Assembly: GCA_030533445.1 (NCBI GenBank)
Contig: JARPUW010000286.1
Span: 100,621-164,620, forward strand
DNA from: Cyprinodon diabolis
Taxonomy: Eukaryota > Chordata > Actinopteri > Cyprinodontiformes > Cyprinodontidae
Length of the DNA: 64,000 nucleotides
Direction: 5' to 3'
Part shown: piece after piece, positions 11,557 to 25,918 of the stretch
How the letters are laid out: each line of letters begins with the position of its first letter
How positions within the stretch are numbered: position 1 is the stretch's first letter
Notes under the pieces: model-generated
The model's database searches: none
What the model saw: the letters and a program-made list of their open reading frames with translations, nothing else
What the model was told of the DNA's origin: nothing
Program-made: the position numbers and the translations under genes

Positions 11557-13299
11557 GACTTTATATTGTTAGTTTTCAGCTCTAGATGATTGCCAGAAAA
11601 GATCATGGCTGTATCATTAATGGTTTGTCTGTTACAACTCCAGAGGCCAAAATGGCATTATCTCACCGTGAAAAGAGCGTTTTGGCCTCAGCTTCTGATT
11701 TGAAGCTTGGAACCAAAAACATCTGCTCAAATCGACTTTATATTGTTAGTTTTCAGCTCTAGATGATTGCCAGAAAAGATCATGGCTGTATCATTAATGG
11801 TTTGTCTGTTACAACTCCAGAGGCCAAAATGGCATTATCTCACTGTGAAAAGAGCGTTTTGGCCTCAACCTTCTGATTTGAAGCTTGGAACCAAAAACAT
11901 CTGCTCAAATCTACTTTATATTGTTAGTTTTCAGCTCTAGATGATTGCCAGAAAAGATCATGGCTGTATCATTAATGGTTTGTCTGTTACAACTCCAGAG
12001 GCCAAAATAGCATTATCTCACTGTGAAAAGAGCGTTTTGGCCTCAACATCTGATTTGAAGCTTGGAACCAAAAAAATCTGCTCAAATCGACTTTATATTG
12101 TTAGTTTTCAGCTCTAGATGATTGCCAGAAAAGATCATGGCTGTATCATTAATGGTTTGTCTGTTACAACTCCAGAGGCCAAAATGGCATTATCTCACTG
12201 TGAAAAGAGCGTTTTGGCCTCAGCTTCTGATTTGAAGCTTGGAACCAAAAACATCTGCTCAAATCGACTTTATATTGTTAGTTTTCAGCTCTAGATGATT
12301 GCCAGAAAAGATCATGGCTGTATCATTAATGGTTTGTCTGTTACAACTCCAGAGGCCAAAATGGCTTTATCTCACTGTGAAAAGAGCGTTTTGGCCTCAG
12401 CTTCTGATTTGAAGCTTGGAACCAAAAACATCTGCTCAAATCTACTTTATATTGTTAGTTTTCAGCTCTAGATGATTGGCAGAAAAGATCATGGCTGTAT
12501 CGTTAATGGTTTGTCTGTTACAACTCCAGAGGCCAAAATGGCATTATCTCACTGTGAAAAGAGCGTTTTGGCCTCAACCTTCTGATTTGAAGCTCCGAAC
12601 CAAAAACATCTGCTCAAATCTACTTTATATTGTTAGTTTTCAGCTCTAGATGATTGCCAGAAAAGATCATGGCTGTATCATTAATGGTTTGTCTGTTACA
12701 ACTCCAGAGGCCAAAATAGCTTTATCTCACTGTGAAAAGAACGTTTTGGCCTCAACATCTGATTTGAAGCTTGGAACCAAAAACATCTGCTCAAATCGAC
12801 TTTATATTGTTAGTTTTCAGCTCTAGATGATTGCCAGAAAAGATCATGGCTGTATCATTAATGGTTTGTCTGTTACAACTCCAGAGGCCAAAATGGCATT
12901 ATCTCACTGTGAAAAGAGCGTTTTGGCCTCAACTTCTGATTTGAAGCTTGGAACCAAAAACATCTGCTCAAATCGACTTTATATTGTTAGTTTTCAGCTC
13001 TAGATGATTGCCAGAAAAGATCATGGCTGTATCATTAATGGTTTGTCTGTTACAACTCCAGAGGCCAAAATGGCATTATCTCACTGTGAAAAGAACGTTT
13101 TGGCCTCAACCTTCTGATTTGAAGCTTGGAACCAAAAACATCTGCTCAAATCTACTTTATATTGTTAGTTTTCAGCTCTAGATGATTGCCAGAAAAGATC
13201 ATGGCTGTATCATTAATGGTTTGTCTGTTACAACTCCAGAGGCCAAAATGGCATTATCTCACTGTGAAAAGAGCGTTTTGGCTGCAACCTTCTGATTTG

Positions 13300-15591
13300 A
13301 AGCTTGGAACCAAAAACATCTGCTCAAATCTACTTTATATTGTTAGTTTTCAGCTCTAGATGATTGCCAGAAAAGATCATGGCTGTATCATTAATGGTTT
13401 GTCTGTTACAACTCCAGAGGCCAAAATGGCATTATCTCACTGTGAAAAGAGCGTTTTGGCTGCAACCTTCTGATTTGAAGCTTGGAACCAAAAACATCTG
13501 CTCAAATCGACTTTATATTGTTAGTTTTCAGCTCTAGATGTTTGCCAGAAAAGAGCATGGCTGTATCGTTAATGGTTTGTCTGTTACAACTCCAGAGGCC
13601 AAAATGGCATTATCTCACTGTGAAAAGAGCGTTTTGGCCTCAACCTTCTGATTTGAAGCTTGGAACCAAAAACATCTGCTCAAATCTACTGTATATTGTT
13701 AGTTTTCAGCTCTAGATGATTGCCAGAAAAGATCATGGCTGTATCATTAATGGTTTGTCTGTTACAACTCCAGAGGCCAAAATAGCATTATCTCACTGTG
13801 AAAAGAGCGTTTTGGCCTCAACATCTGATTTGAATCTTGGAACCATAAACATCTGCTCAAATCTACTTTATATTGTTAGTTTTCAGCTCTAGATGATTGC
13901 CAGAAAAGATCATGGTTGTATCATTAATGGTTTGTCTGTTACAACTCCAGAGGCCAAAATAGCATTATCTCACTGTGAAAAGAGCGTTTTGGCCTCAACA
14001 TCTGATTTGAAGCTTGGAACCAAAAACATCTGCTCAAATCGACTTTATATTGTTAGTTTTCAGCTCTAGATGATTGCCAGAAAAGATCATGGCTGTATCA
14101 TTAATGGTTTGTCTGTTACAACTCCAGAGGCCAAAATGGCATTATCTCACTGTGAAAATAGCGTTTTGGCCTCAGCTTCTGATTTGAAGCTTGGAACCAA
14201 AAACATCTGCTCAAATCGACTTTATATTGTTAGTTTTCAGCTCTAGATGATTGCCAGAAAAGATCATGGCTGTATCATTAATGGTTTGTCTTTTACAACT
14301 CCAGAGGCCAAAATAGCATTATCTCACTGTGAAAAGAGCATTTTGGCCTCAACATCTGATTTGAAGCTTGGAACCAAAAACATCTGCTCAGATCTACTTT
14401 ATATTGTTAGTTTTCAGCTCTAGATGATTGCCAGAAAAGATCATGGCTGTATCATTAATGGTTTGTCTGTTACAACTCCAGAGGCCAAAATAGCATTATC
14501 TCACTGTGAAAAGAGCGTTTTGGCCTCAACATCTGATTTGAAGCTTGGAACCAAAAACATCTGCTCAAATCTACTTTATATTGTTAGTTTTCAGCTCTAG
14601 ATGATTGCCAGAAAAGATCATGGCTGTATCATTAATGGTTTGTCTGTTACAACTCCAGAGGCCAAAATGGCATTATCTCACTGTGAAAAGAGCGTTTTGG
14701 CTGCAACCTTCTGATTTGAAGCTTGGAACCAAAAACATCTGCTCAAATCTACTTTATATTGTTAGTTTTCAGCTCTAGATGATTGCCAGAAAAGATCATG
14801 GCTGTATCATTAATGGTTTGTCTGTTACAACTCCAGAGGCCAAAATGGCATTATCTCACTGTGAAAAGAGCGTTTTGGCCTCAGCTTCTGATTTGAAGCT
14901 TGGAACCAAAAACATCTGCTCAAATCTACTTTATATTGTTAGTTTTCAGCTCTAGATGATTGCCAGAAAAGATCATGGCTGTATCATTAATGGTTTGTCT
15001 GTTACAACTCCAGAGGCCAAAATGGCATTATCTCACTGTGAAAAGAGGGTTTTGGCCTCAACTTCTGATTTGAAGCTTGCAACCAAAAACATCTGCTCAA
15101 ATCTACTTTATATTGTTAGTTTTCAGCTCTAGATGATGGCCAGAAAAGATCATGGCTGTATCATTAATGGTTTGTCTGTTACAACTCCAGAGGCCAAAAT
15201 GGCATTATCTCACTGTGAAAAGAGCGTTTTGGCCTCAACTTCTGATTTGAAGCTTGGAACCAAAAACATCTGCTCAAATCGACTTTATATTGTTAGTTTT
15301 CAGCTCTAGATGATGGCCAGAAAAGATCATGGCTGTATCATTAATGGTTTGTCTGTTACAACTCCAGAGGCCAAAATGGCATTATCTCACTGTGAAAAGA
15401 GCGTTTTGGCCTCAACTTCTGATTTGAAGCTTGGAACCAAAAACATCTGCTCAAATCGACTTTATATTGTTAGTTTTCAGCTCTAGATGATTGCCAGAAA
15501 AGATCATGGCTGTATCATTAATGGTTTGTCTGTTACAACTCCAGAGGCCAAAATGGCATTATCTCACTGTGAAAAGAGCGTTTTGGCCTCA
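13300..15591 (+). repeat. 36-monomer-offset repeat, second block, copy 2
   Basis: Partner of 6917-9208. One visible difference is that the monomer at 15250 carries G66 (GATGGCC) like its left neighbour, while the corresponding monomer at 8867 does not. This is consistent with a short conversion tract between adjacent monomers. Confidence 0.85.
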
Positions 15592-18470
15592 ACTTCTGAT
15601 TTGAAGCTTGGAACCAAAAACATCTGCTCAAATCGACTTTATATTGTTAGTTTTCAGCTCTAGATGATTGCCAGAAAAGATCATGGCTGTATCATTAATG
15701 GTTTGTCTGTTACAACTCCAGAGGCCAAAATGGCATTATCTCACTGTGAAAAGAGCGTTTTGGCCTCAGCTTCTGATTTGAAGCTTGGAACCAAAAACAT
15801 CTGCTCAAATCTACTTTATATTGTTAGTTTTCAGCTCTAGATGATTGCCAGAAAAGATCATGGCTGTATCATTAATGGTTTGTCTGTTACAACTCCAGAG
15901 GCCAAAATAGCATTATCTCACTGTGAAAAGAGCGTTTTGGCCTCAACATCTGATTTGAAGCTTGGAACCAAAAACATCTGCTCAAATCGACTTTATATTG
16001 TTAGTTTTCAGCTCTAGATGATTGCCAGAAAAGATCATGGCTGTATCATTAATGGTTTGTCTGTTACAACTCCAGAGGCCAAAATGGCATTATCTCACTG
16101 TGAAAAGAGCGTTTTGGCCTCAGCTTCTGATTTGAAGCTTGGAACCAAAAACATCTGCTCAAATCTACTTTATATTGTTAGTTTTCAGCTCTAGATGATT
16201 GCCAGAAAAGATCATGGCTGTATCATTAATGGTTTGTCTGTTACAACTCCAGAGGCCAAAATGGCATTATCTCACTGTGAAAAGAGCGTTTTGGCCTCAA
16301 CCTTCTGATTTGAAGCTTGGAACCAAAAACATCTGCTCAAATCTACTTTATATTGTTAGTTTTCAGCTCTAGATGATTGCCAGAAAAGATCATGGCTGTA
16401 TCATTAATGGTTTGTCTGTTACAACTCCAGAGGCCAAAATAGCATTATCTCACTGTGAAAAGAGCGTTTTGGCCTCAACATCTGATTTGAATCTTGGAAC
16501 CAAAAACATCTGCTCAAATCTACTTTATATTGTTAGTTTTCAGCTCTAGATGATTGCCAGAAAAGATCATGGCTGTATCATTAATGGTTTGTCTGTTACA
16601 ACTCCAGAGGCCAAAATAGCATTATCTCACTGTGAAAAGAGCGTTTTGGCCTCAACATCTGATTTGAAGCTTGGAACCAAAAAAATCTGCTCAAATCGAC
16701 TTTATATTGTTAGTTTTCAGCTCTAGATGATTGCCAGAAAAGATCATGGCTGTATCATTAATGGTTTGTCTGTTACAACTCCAGAGGCCAAAATGGCATT
16801 ATCTCACTGTGAAAAGAGCGTTTTGGCCTCAGCTTCTGATTTGAAGCTTGGAACCAAAAACATCTGCTCAAATCGACTTTATATTGTTAGTTTTCAGCTC
16901 TAGATGATTGCCAGAAAAGATCATGGCTGTATCATTAATGGTTTGTCTGTTACAACTCCAGAGGCCAAAATGGCTTTATCTCACTGTGAAAAGAGCGTTT
17001 TGGCCTCAGCTTTTGATTTGAAGCTTGGAACCAAAAACATCTGCTCAAATCTACTTTATATTGTTAGTTTTCAGCTCTAGATGATTGGCAGAAAAGATCA
17101 TGGCTGTATCGTTAATGGTTTGTCTGTTACAACTCCAGAGGCCAAAATGGCATTATCTCACTGTGAAAAGAGCGTTTTGGCCTCAACCTTCTGATTTGAA
17201 GCTCCGAACCAAAAACATCTGCTCAAATCTACTTTATATTGTTAGTTTTCAGCTCTAGATGATTGCCAGAAAAGATCATGGCTGTATCATTAATGGTTTG
17301 TCTGTTACAACTCCAGAGGCCAAAATAGCTTTATCTCACTGTGAAAAGAGCGTTTTGGCCTCAACATCTGATTTGAAGCTTGGAACCAAAAACATCTGCT
17401 CAAATCGACTTTATATTGTTAGTTTTCAGCTCTAGATGATTGCCAGAAAAGATCATGGCTGTATCATTAATGGTTTGTCTGTTACAACTCCAGAGGCCAA
17501 AATGGCATTATCTCACTGTGAAAAGAGCGTTTTGGCCTCAACTTCTGATTTGAAGCTTGGAACCAAAAACATCTGCTCAAATCGACTTTATATTGTTAGT
17601 TTTCAGCTCTAGATGATTGCCAGAAAAGATCATGGCTGTATCATTAATGGTTTGTCTGTTACAACTCCAGAGGCCAAAATGGCATTATCTCACTGTGAAA
17701 AGAACGTTTTGGCCTCAACCTTCTGATTTGAAGCTTGGAACCAAAAACATCTGCTCAAATCTACTTTATATTGTTAGTTTTCAGCTCTAGATGATTGCCA
17801 GAAAAGATCATGGCTGTATCATTAATGGTTTGTCTGTTACAACTCCAGAGGCCAAAATGGCATTATCTCACTGTGAAAAGAGCGTTTTGGCCTCAGCTTC
17901 TGATTTGAAGCTTGGAACCAAAAACATCTGCTCAAATCTACTTTATATTGTTAGTTTTCAGCTCTAGATGATTGCCAGAAAAGATCATGGCTGTATCATT
18001 AATGGTTTGTCTGTTACAACTCCAGAGGCCAAAATGGCATTATCTCACTGTGAAAAGAGGGTTTTGGCCTCAACTTCTGATTTGAAGCTTGCAACCAAAA
18101 ACATCTGCTCAAATCTACTTTATATTGTTAGTTTTCAGCTCTAGATGATGGCCAGAAAAGATCATGGCTGTATCATTAATGGTTTGTCTGTTACAACTCC
18201 AGAGGCCAAAATGGCATTATCTCACTGTGAAAAGAGCGTTTTGGCCTCAACTTCTGATTTGAAGCTTGGAACCAAAAACATCTGCTCAAATCGACTTTAT
18301 ATTGTTAGTTTTCAGCTCTAGATGATTGCCAGAAAAGATCATGGCTGTATCATTAATGGTTTGTCTGTTACAACTCCAGAGGCCAAAATGGCATTATCTC
18401 ACTGTGAAAAGAGCGTTTTGGCCTCAACTTCTGATTTGAAGCTTGGAACCAAAAACATCTGCTCAAATCG
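15592..18470 (+). repeat. Mosaic segment linking the 36- and 42-monomer regimes
   Basis: Sixteen monomers repeat markers from both sides. A GCTTTTGATTT ending, G68, the CTCCGAACC edge, G153 and C8/G66 occur here and again within the following 7,448-bp unit, at offsets of 17 monomers (3,012 bp between 15073 and 18085) and about 19 monomers (A18 at 16.68 kb and 20.05 kb). No single period describes it, which suggests successive overlapping exchanges. Confidence 0.6.
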
Positions 18471-21400
18471 ACTTTATATTGTTAGTTTTCAGCTCTAGAT
18501 GATTGCCAGAAAAGATCATGGCTGTATCATTAATGGTTTGTCTGTTACATCTCCAGAGGCCAAAATGGCATTATCTCACTGTGAAAAGAGCGTTTTGGCC
18601 TCAGCTTCTGATTTGAAGCTTGGAACCAAAAACATCTGCTCAAATCTACTTTATATTGTTAGTTTTCAGCTCTAGATGATTGCCAGAAAAGATCATGGCT
18701 GTATCATTAATGGTTTGTCTGTTACAACTCCAGAGGCCAAAATAGCATTATCTCACTGTGAAAAGAGCGTTTTGGCCTCAACATCTGATTTGAAGCTTGG
18801 AACCAAAAACATCTGCTCAAATCGACTTTATATTGTTAGTTTTCAGCTCTAGATGATTGCCAGAAAAGATCATGGCTGTATCATTAATGGTTTGTCTGTT
18901 ACAACTCCAGAGGCCAAAATGGCATTATCTCACTGTGAAAAGAGCGTTTTGGCCTCAGCTTCTGATTTGAAGCTTGGAACCAAAAACATCTGCTCAAATC
19001 TACTTTATATTGTTAGTTTTCAGCTCTAGATGATTGCCAGAAAAGATCATGGCTGTATCATTAATGGTTTGTCTGTTACAACTCCAGAGGCCAAAATGGC
19101 ATTATCTCACTGTGAAAAGAGCGTTTTGGCCTCAACCTTCTGATTTGAAGCTTGGAACCAAAAACATCTGCTCAAATCTACTTTATATTGTTAGTTTTCA
19201 GCTCTAGATGATTGCCAGAAAAGATCATGGCTGTATCATTAATGGTTTGTCTGTTACAACTCCAGAGGCCAAAATAGCATTATCTCACTGTGAAAAGAGC
19301 GTTTTGGCCTCAACATCTGATTTGAATCTTGGAACCAAAAACATCTGCTCAAATCTACTTTATATTGTTAGTTTTCAGCTCTAGATGATTGCCAGAAAAG
19401 ATCATGGTTGTATCATTAATGGTTTGTCTGTTACAACTCCAGAGGCCAAAATAGCATTATCTCACTGTGAAAAGAGCGTTTTGGCCTCAACATCTGATTT
19501 GAAGCTTGGAACCAAAAACATCTGCTCAAATCGACTTTATATTGTTAGTTTTCAGCTCTAGATGATTGCCAGAAAAGATCATGGCTGTATCATTAATGGT
19601 TTGTCTGTTACAACTCCAGAGGCCAAAATGGCATTATCTCACCGTGAAAAGAGCGTTTTGGCCTCAGCTTCTGATTTGAAGCTTGGAACCAAAAACATCT
19701 GCTCAAATCGACTTTATATTGTTAGTTTTCAGCTCTAGATGATTGCCAGAAAAGATCATGGCTGTATCATTAATGGTTTGTCTGTTACAACTCCAGAGGC
19801 CAAAATGGCATTATCTCACTGTGAAAAGAGCGTTTTGGCCTCAACCTTCTGATTTGAAGCTTGGAACCAAAAACATCTGCTCAAATCTACTTTATATTGT
19901 TAGTTTTCAGCTCTAGATGATTGCCAGAAAAGATCATGGCTGTATCATTAATGGTTTGTCTGTTACAACTCCAGAGGCCAAAATAGCATTATCTCACTGT
20001 GAAAAGAGCGTTTTGGCCTCAACATCTGATTTGAAGCTTGGAACCAAAAAAATCTGCTCAAATCGACTTTATATTGTTAGTTTTCAGCTCTAGATGATTG
20101 CCAGAAAAGATCATGGCTGTATCATTAATGGTTTGTCTGTTACAACTCCAGAGGCCAAAATGGCATTATCTCACTGTGAAAAGAGCGTTTTGGCCTCAGC
20201 TTCTGATTTGAAGCTTGGAACCAAAAACATCTGCTCAAATCGACTTTATATTGTTAGTTTTCAGCTCTAGATGATTGCCAGAAAAGATCATGGCTGTATC
20301 ATTAATGGTTTGTCTGTTACAACTCCAGAGGCCAAAATGGCTTTATCTCACTGTGAAAAGAGCGTTTTGGCCTCAGCTTTTGATTTGAAGCTTGGAACCA
20401 AAAACATCTGCTCAAATCTACTTTATATTGTTAGTTTTCAGCTCTAGATGATTGGCAGAAAAGATCATGGCTGTATCGTTAATGGTTTGTCTGTTACAAC
20501 TCCAGAGGCCAAAATGGCATTATCTCACTGTGAAAAGAGCGTTTTGGCCTCAACCTTCTGATTTGAAGCTCCGAACCAAAAACATCTGCTCAAATCTACT
20601 TTATATTGTTAGTTTTCAGCTCTAGATGATTGCCAGAAAAGATCATGGCTGTATCATTAATGGTTTGTCTGTTACAACTCCAGAGGCCAAAATAGCTTTA
20701 TCTCACTGTGAAAAGAGCGTTTTGGCCTCAACATCTGATTTGAAGCTTGGAACCAAAAACATCTGCTCAAATCGACTTTATATTGTTAGTTTTCAGCTCT
20801 AGATGATTGCCAGAAAAGATCATGGCTGTATCATTAATGGTTTGTCTGTTACAACTCCAGAGGCCAAAATGGCATTATCTCACTGTGAAAAGAACGTTTT
20901 GGCCTCAACCTTCTGATTTGAAGCTTGGAACCAAAAACATCTGCTCAAATCTACTTTATATTGTTAGTTTTCAGCTCTAGATGATTGCCAGAAAAGATCA
21001 TGGCTGTATCATTAATGGTTTGTCTGTTACAACTCCAGAGGCCAAAATGGCATTATCTCACTGTGAAAAGAGCGTTTTGGCTGCAACCTTCTGATTTGAA
21101 GCTTGGAACCAAAAACATCTGCTCAAATCTACTTTATATTGTTAGTTTTCAGCTCTAGATGATTGCCAGAAAAGATCATGGCTGTATCATTAATGGTTTG
21201 TCTGTTACAACTCCAGAGGCCAAAATGGCATTATCTCACTGTGAAAAGAGCGTTTTGGCTGCAACCTTCTGATTTGAAGCTTGGAACCAAAAACATCTGC
21301 TCAAATCGACTTTATATTGTTAGTTTTCAGCTCTAGATGTTTGCCAGAAAAGAGCATGGCTGTATCGTTAATGGTTTGTCTGTTACAACTCCAGAGGCCA

Positions 21401-24400
21401 AAATGGCATTATCTCACTGTGAAAAGAGCGTTTTGGCCTCAACCTTCTGATTTGAAGCTTGGAACCAAAAACATCTGCTCAAATCTACTGTATATTGTTA
21501 GTTTTCAGCTCTAGATGATTGCCAGAAAAGATCATGGCTGTATCATTAATGGTTTGTCTGTTACAACTCCAGAGGCCAAAATAGCATTATCTCACTGTGA
21601 AAAGAGCGTTTTGGCCTCAACATCTGATTTGAATCTTGGAACCAAAAACATCTGCTCAAATCTACTTTATATTGTTAGTTTTCAGCTCTAGATGATTGCC
21701 AGAAAAGATCATGGTTGTATCATTAATGGTTTGTCTGTTACAACTCCAGAGGCCAAAATAGCATTATCTCACTGTGAAAAGAGCGTTTTGGCCTCAACAT
21801 CTGATTTGAAGCTTGGAACCAAAAACATCTGCTCAAATCGACTTTATATTGTTAGTTTTCAGCTCTAGATGATTGCCAGAAAAGATCATGGCTGTATCAT
21901 TAATGGTTTGTCTGTTACAACTCCAGAGGCCAAAATGGCATTATCTCACTGTGAAAATAGCGTTTTGGCCTCAGCTTCTGATTTGAAGCTTGGAACCAAA
22001 AACATCTGCTCAAATCGACTTTATATTGTTAGTTTTCAGCTCTAGATGATTGCCAGAAAAGATCATGGCTGTATCATTAATGGTTTGTCTTTTACAACTC
22101 CAGAGGCCAAAATAGCATTATCTCACTGTGAAAAGAGCATTTTGGCCTCAACATCTGATTTGAAGCTTGGAACCAAAAACATCTGCTCAAATCTACTTTA
22201 TATTGTTAGTTTTCAGCTCTAGATGATTGCCAGAAAAGATCATGGCTGTATCATTAATGGTTTGTCTGTTACAACTCCAAAGGCCAAAATAGCATTATCT
22301 CACTGTGAAAAGAGCGTTTTGGCCTCAACATCTGATTTGAAGCTTGGAACCAAAAACATCTGCTCAAATCTACTTTATATTGTTAGTTTTCAGCTCTAGA
22401 TGATTGCCAGAAAAGATCATGGCTGTATCATTAATGGTTTGTCTGTTACAACTCCAGAGGCCAAAATGGCATTATCTCACTGTGAAAAGAGCGTTTTGGC
22501 TGCAACCTTCTGATTTGAAGCTTGGAACCAAAAACATCTGCTCAAATCTACTTTATATTGTTAGTTTTCAGCTCTAGATGATTGCCAGAAAAGATCATGG
22601 CTGTATCATTAATGGTTTGTCTATTACAACTCCAGAGGCCAAAATGGCATTATCTCACTGTGAAAAGAGCGTTTTGGCCTCAGCTTCTGATTTGAAGCTT
22701 GGAACCAAAAACATCTGCTCAAATCTACTTTATATTGTTAGTTTTCAGCTCTAGATGATTGCCAGAAAAGATCATGGCTGTATCATTAATGGTTTGTCTG
22801 TTACAACTCCAGAGGCCAAAATGGCATTATCTCACTGTGAAAAGAGGGTTTTGGCCTCAACTTCTGATTTGAAGCTTGCAACCAAAAACATCTGCTCAAA
22901 TCTACTTTATATTGTTAGTTTTCAGCTCTAGATGATGGCCAGAAAAGATCATGGCTGTATCATTAATGGTTTGTCTGTTACAACTCCAGAGGCCAAAATG
23001 GCATTATCTCACTGTGAAAAGAGCGTTTTGGCCTCAACTTCTGATTTGAAGCTTGGAACCAAAAACATCTGCTCAAATCGACTTTATATTGTTAGTTTTC
23101 AGCTCTAGATGATTGCCAGAAAAGATCATGGCTGTATCATTAATGGTTTGTCTGTTACAACTCCAGAGGCCAAAATGGCATTATCTCACTGTGAAAAGAG
23201 CGTTTTGGCCTCAACTTCTGATTTGAAGCTTGGAACCAAAAACATCTGCTCAAATCGACTTTATATTGTTAGTTTTCAGCTCTAGATGATTGCCAGAAAA
23301 GATCATGGCTGTATCATTAATGGTTTGTCTGTTACAACTCCAGAGGCCAAAATAGCATTATCTCACTGTGAAAAGAGCGTTTTGGCCTCAACATCTGATT
23401 TGAAGCTTGGAACCAAAAACATCTGCTCAAATCGACTTTATATTGTTAGTTTTCAGCTCTAGATGATTGCCAGAAAAGATCATGGCTGTATCATTAATGG
23501 TTTGTCTGTTACAACTCCAGAGGCCAAAATGGCATTATCTCACTGTGAAAAGAGCGTTTTGGCTGCAACCTTCTGATTTGAAGCTTGGAACCAAAAACAT
23601 CTGCTCAAATCGACTTTATATTGTTAGTTTTCAGCTCTAGATGATTGCCAGAAAAGATCATGGCTGTATCATTAATGGTTTGTCTGTTACAACTCCAGAG
23701 GCCAAAATGGCATTATCTCACTGTGAAAAGAGCGTTTTGGCCTCAGCTTCTGATTTGAAGCTTGGAACCAAAAACATCTGCTCAAATCTACTTTATATTG
23801 TTAGTTTTCAGCTCTAGATGATTGCCAGAAAAGATCATGGCTGTATCATTAATGGTTTGTCTGTTACAACTCCAGAGGCCAAAATGGCATTATCTCACTG
23901 TGAAAAGAGCGTTTTGGCCTCAACCTTCTGATTTGAAGCTCCGAACCAAAAACATCTGCTCAAATCTACTTTATATTGTTAGTTTTCAGCTCTAGATGAT
24001 TGCCAGAAAAGATCATGGCTGTATCATTAATGGTTTGTCTGTTACAACTCCAGAGGCCAAAATAGCTTTATCTCACTGTGAAAAGAGCGTTTTGGCCTCA
24101 ACATCTGATTTGAAGCTTGGAACCAAAAACATCTGCTCAAATCGACTTTATATTGTTAGTTTTCAGCTCTAGATGATTGCCAGAAAAGATCATGGCTGTA
24201 TCATTAATGGTTTGTCTGTTACAACTCCAGAGGCCAAAATGGCATTATCTCACTGTGAAAAGAGCGTTTTGGCCTCAACTTCTGATTTGAAGCTTGGAAC
24301 CAAAAACATCTGCTCAAATCGACTTTATATTGTTAGTTTTCAGCTCTAGATGATTGCCAGAAAAGATCATGGCTGTATCATTAATGGTTTGTCTGTTACA

Positions 24401-25918
24401 ACTCCAGAGGCCAAAATGGCATTATCTCACTGTGAAAAGAGCGTTTTGGCCTCAACTTCTGATTTGAAGCTTGGAACCAAAAACATCTGCTCAAATCGAC
24501 TTTATATTGTTAGTTTTCAGCTCTAGATGATTGCCAGAAAAGATCATGGCTGTATCATTAATGGTTTGTCTGTTACAACTCCAGAGGCCAAAATGGCATT
24601 ATCTCACTGTGAAAAGAACGTTTTGGCCTCAACCTTCTGATTTGAAGCTTGGAACCAAAAACATCTGCTCAAATCTACTTTATATTGTTAGTTTTCAGCT
24701 CTAGATGATTGCCAGAAAAGATCATGGCTGTATCATTAATGGTTTGTCTGTTACAACTCCAGAGGCCAAAATGGCATTATCTCACTGTGAAAAGAGCGTT
24801 TTGGCTGCAACCTTCTGATTTGAAGCTTGGAACCAAAAACATCTGCTCAAATCGACTTTATATTGTTAGTTTTCAGCTCTAGATGATTGCCAGAAAAGAT
24901 CATGGCTGTATCGTTAATGGTTTGTCTGTTACAACTCCAGAGGCCAAAATGGCATTATCTCACTGTGAAAAGAGCGTTTTGGCCTCAACCTTCTGATTTG
25001 AAGCTTTGAACCAAAAACATCTGCTCAAATCTACTTTATATTGTTAGTTTTCAGCTCTAGATGATTGCCAGAAAAGATCATGGCTGTATCATTAATGGTT
25101 TGTCTGTTACAACTCCAGAGGCCAAAATAGCATTATCTCACTGTGAAAAGAGCGTTTTGGCCTCAACATCTGATTTGAAGCTTGGAACCAAAAACATCTG
25201 CTCAAATCTACTTTATATTGTTAGTTTTCAGCTCTAGATGATTGCCAGAAAAGATCATGGTTGTATCATTAATGGTTTGTCTGTTACAACTCCAGAGGCC
25301 AAAATAGCATTATCTCACTGTGAAAAGAGCGTTTTGGCCTCAACATCTGATTTGAAGCTTGGAACCAAAAACATCTGCTCAAATCGACTTTATATTGTTA
25401 GTTTTCAGCTCTAGATGATTGCCAGAAAAGATCATGGCTGTATCATTAATGGTTTGTCTGTTACAACTCCAGAGGCCAAAATGGCATTATCTCACTGTGA
25501 AAAGAGCGTTTTGGCCTCAGCTTCTGATTTGAAGCTTGGAACCAAAAACATCTGCTCAAATCGACTTTATATTGTTAGTTTTCAGCTCTAGATGATTGCC
25601 AGAAAAGATCATGGCTGTATCATTAATGGTTTGTCTGTTACAACTCCAGAGGCCAAAATGGCATTATCTCACTGTGAAAAGAGCGTTTTGGCCTCAACCT
25701 TCTGATTTGAAGCTTGGAACCAAAAACATCTGCTCAAATCTACTTTATATTGTTAGTTTTCAGCTCTAGATGATTGCCAGAAAAGATCATGGCTGTATCA
25801 TTAATGGTTTGTCTGTTACAACTCCAGAGGCCAAAATAGCATTATCTCACTGTGAAAAGAGCATTTTGGCCTCAACATCTGATTTGAAGCTTGGAACCAA
25901 AAACATCTGCTCAAATCT
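18471..25918 (+). repeat. 42-monomer higher-order repeat, copy 1 (7,448 bp)
   Basis: Every rare marker recurs in the next unit at exactly +7,448. Examples are T64/G36 (open-frame variant) at 21281 and 28729, T150 at 21953 and 29401, CCAAAGG at 22277 and 29725, and GTCTATTAC at 22619 and 30067. The left edge lies between base 32 and base 112 of the monomer starting 18439, because G32 there differs from T32 at 25918 while T112 (ACATCTCC) is shared. Confidence 0.92.
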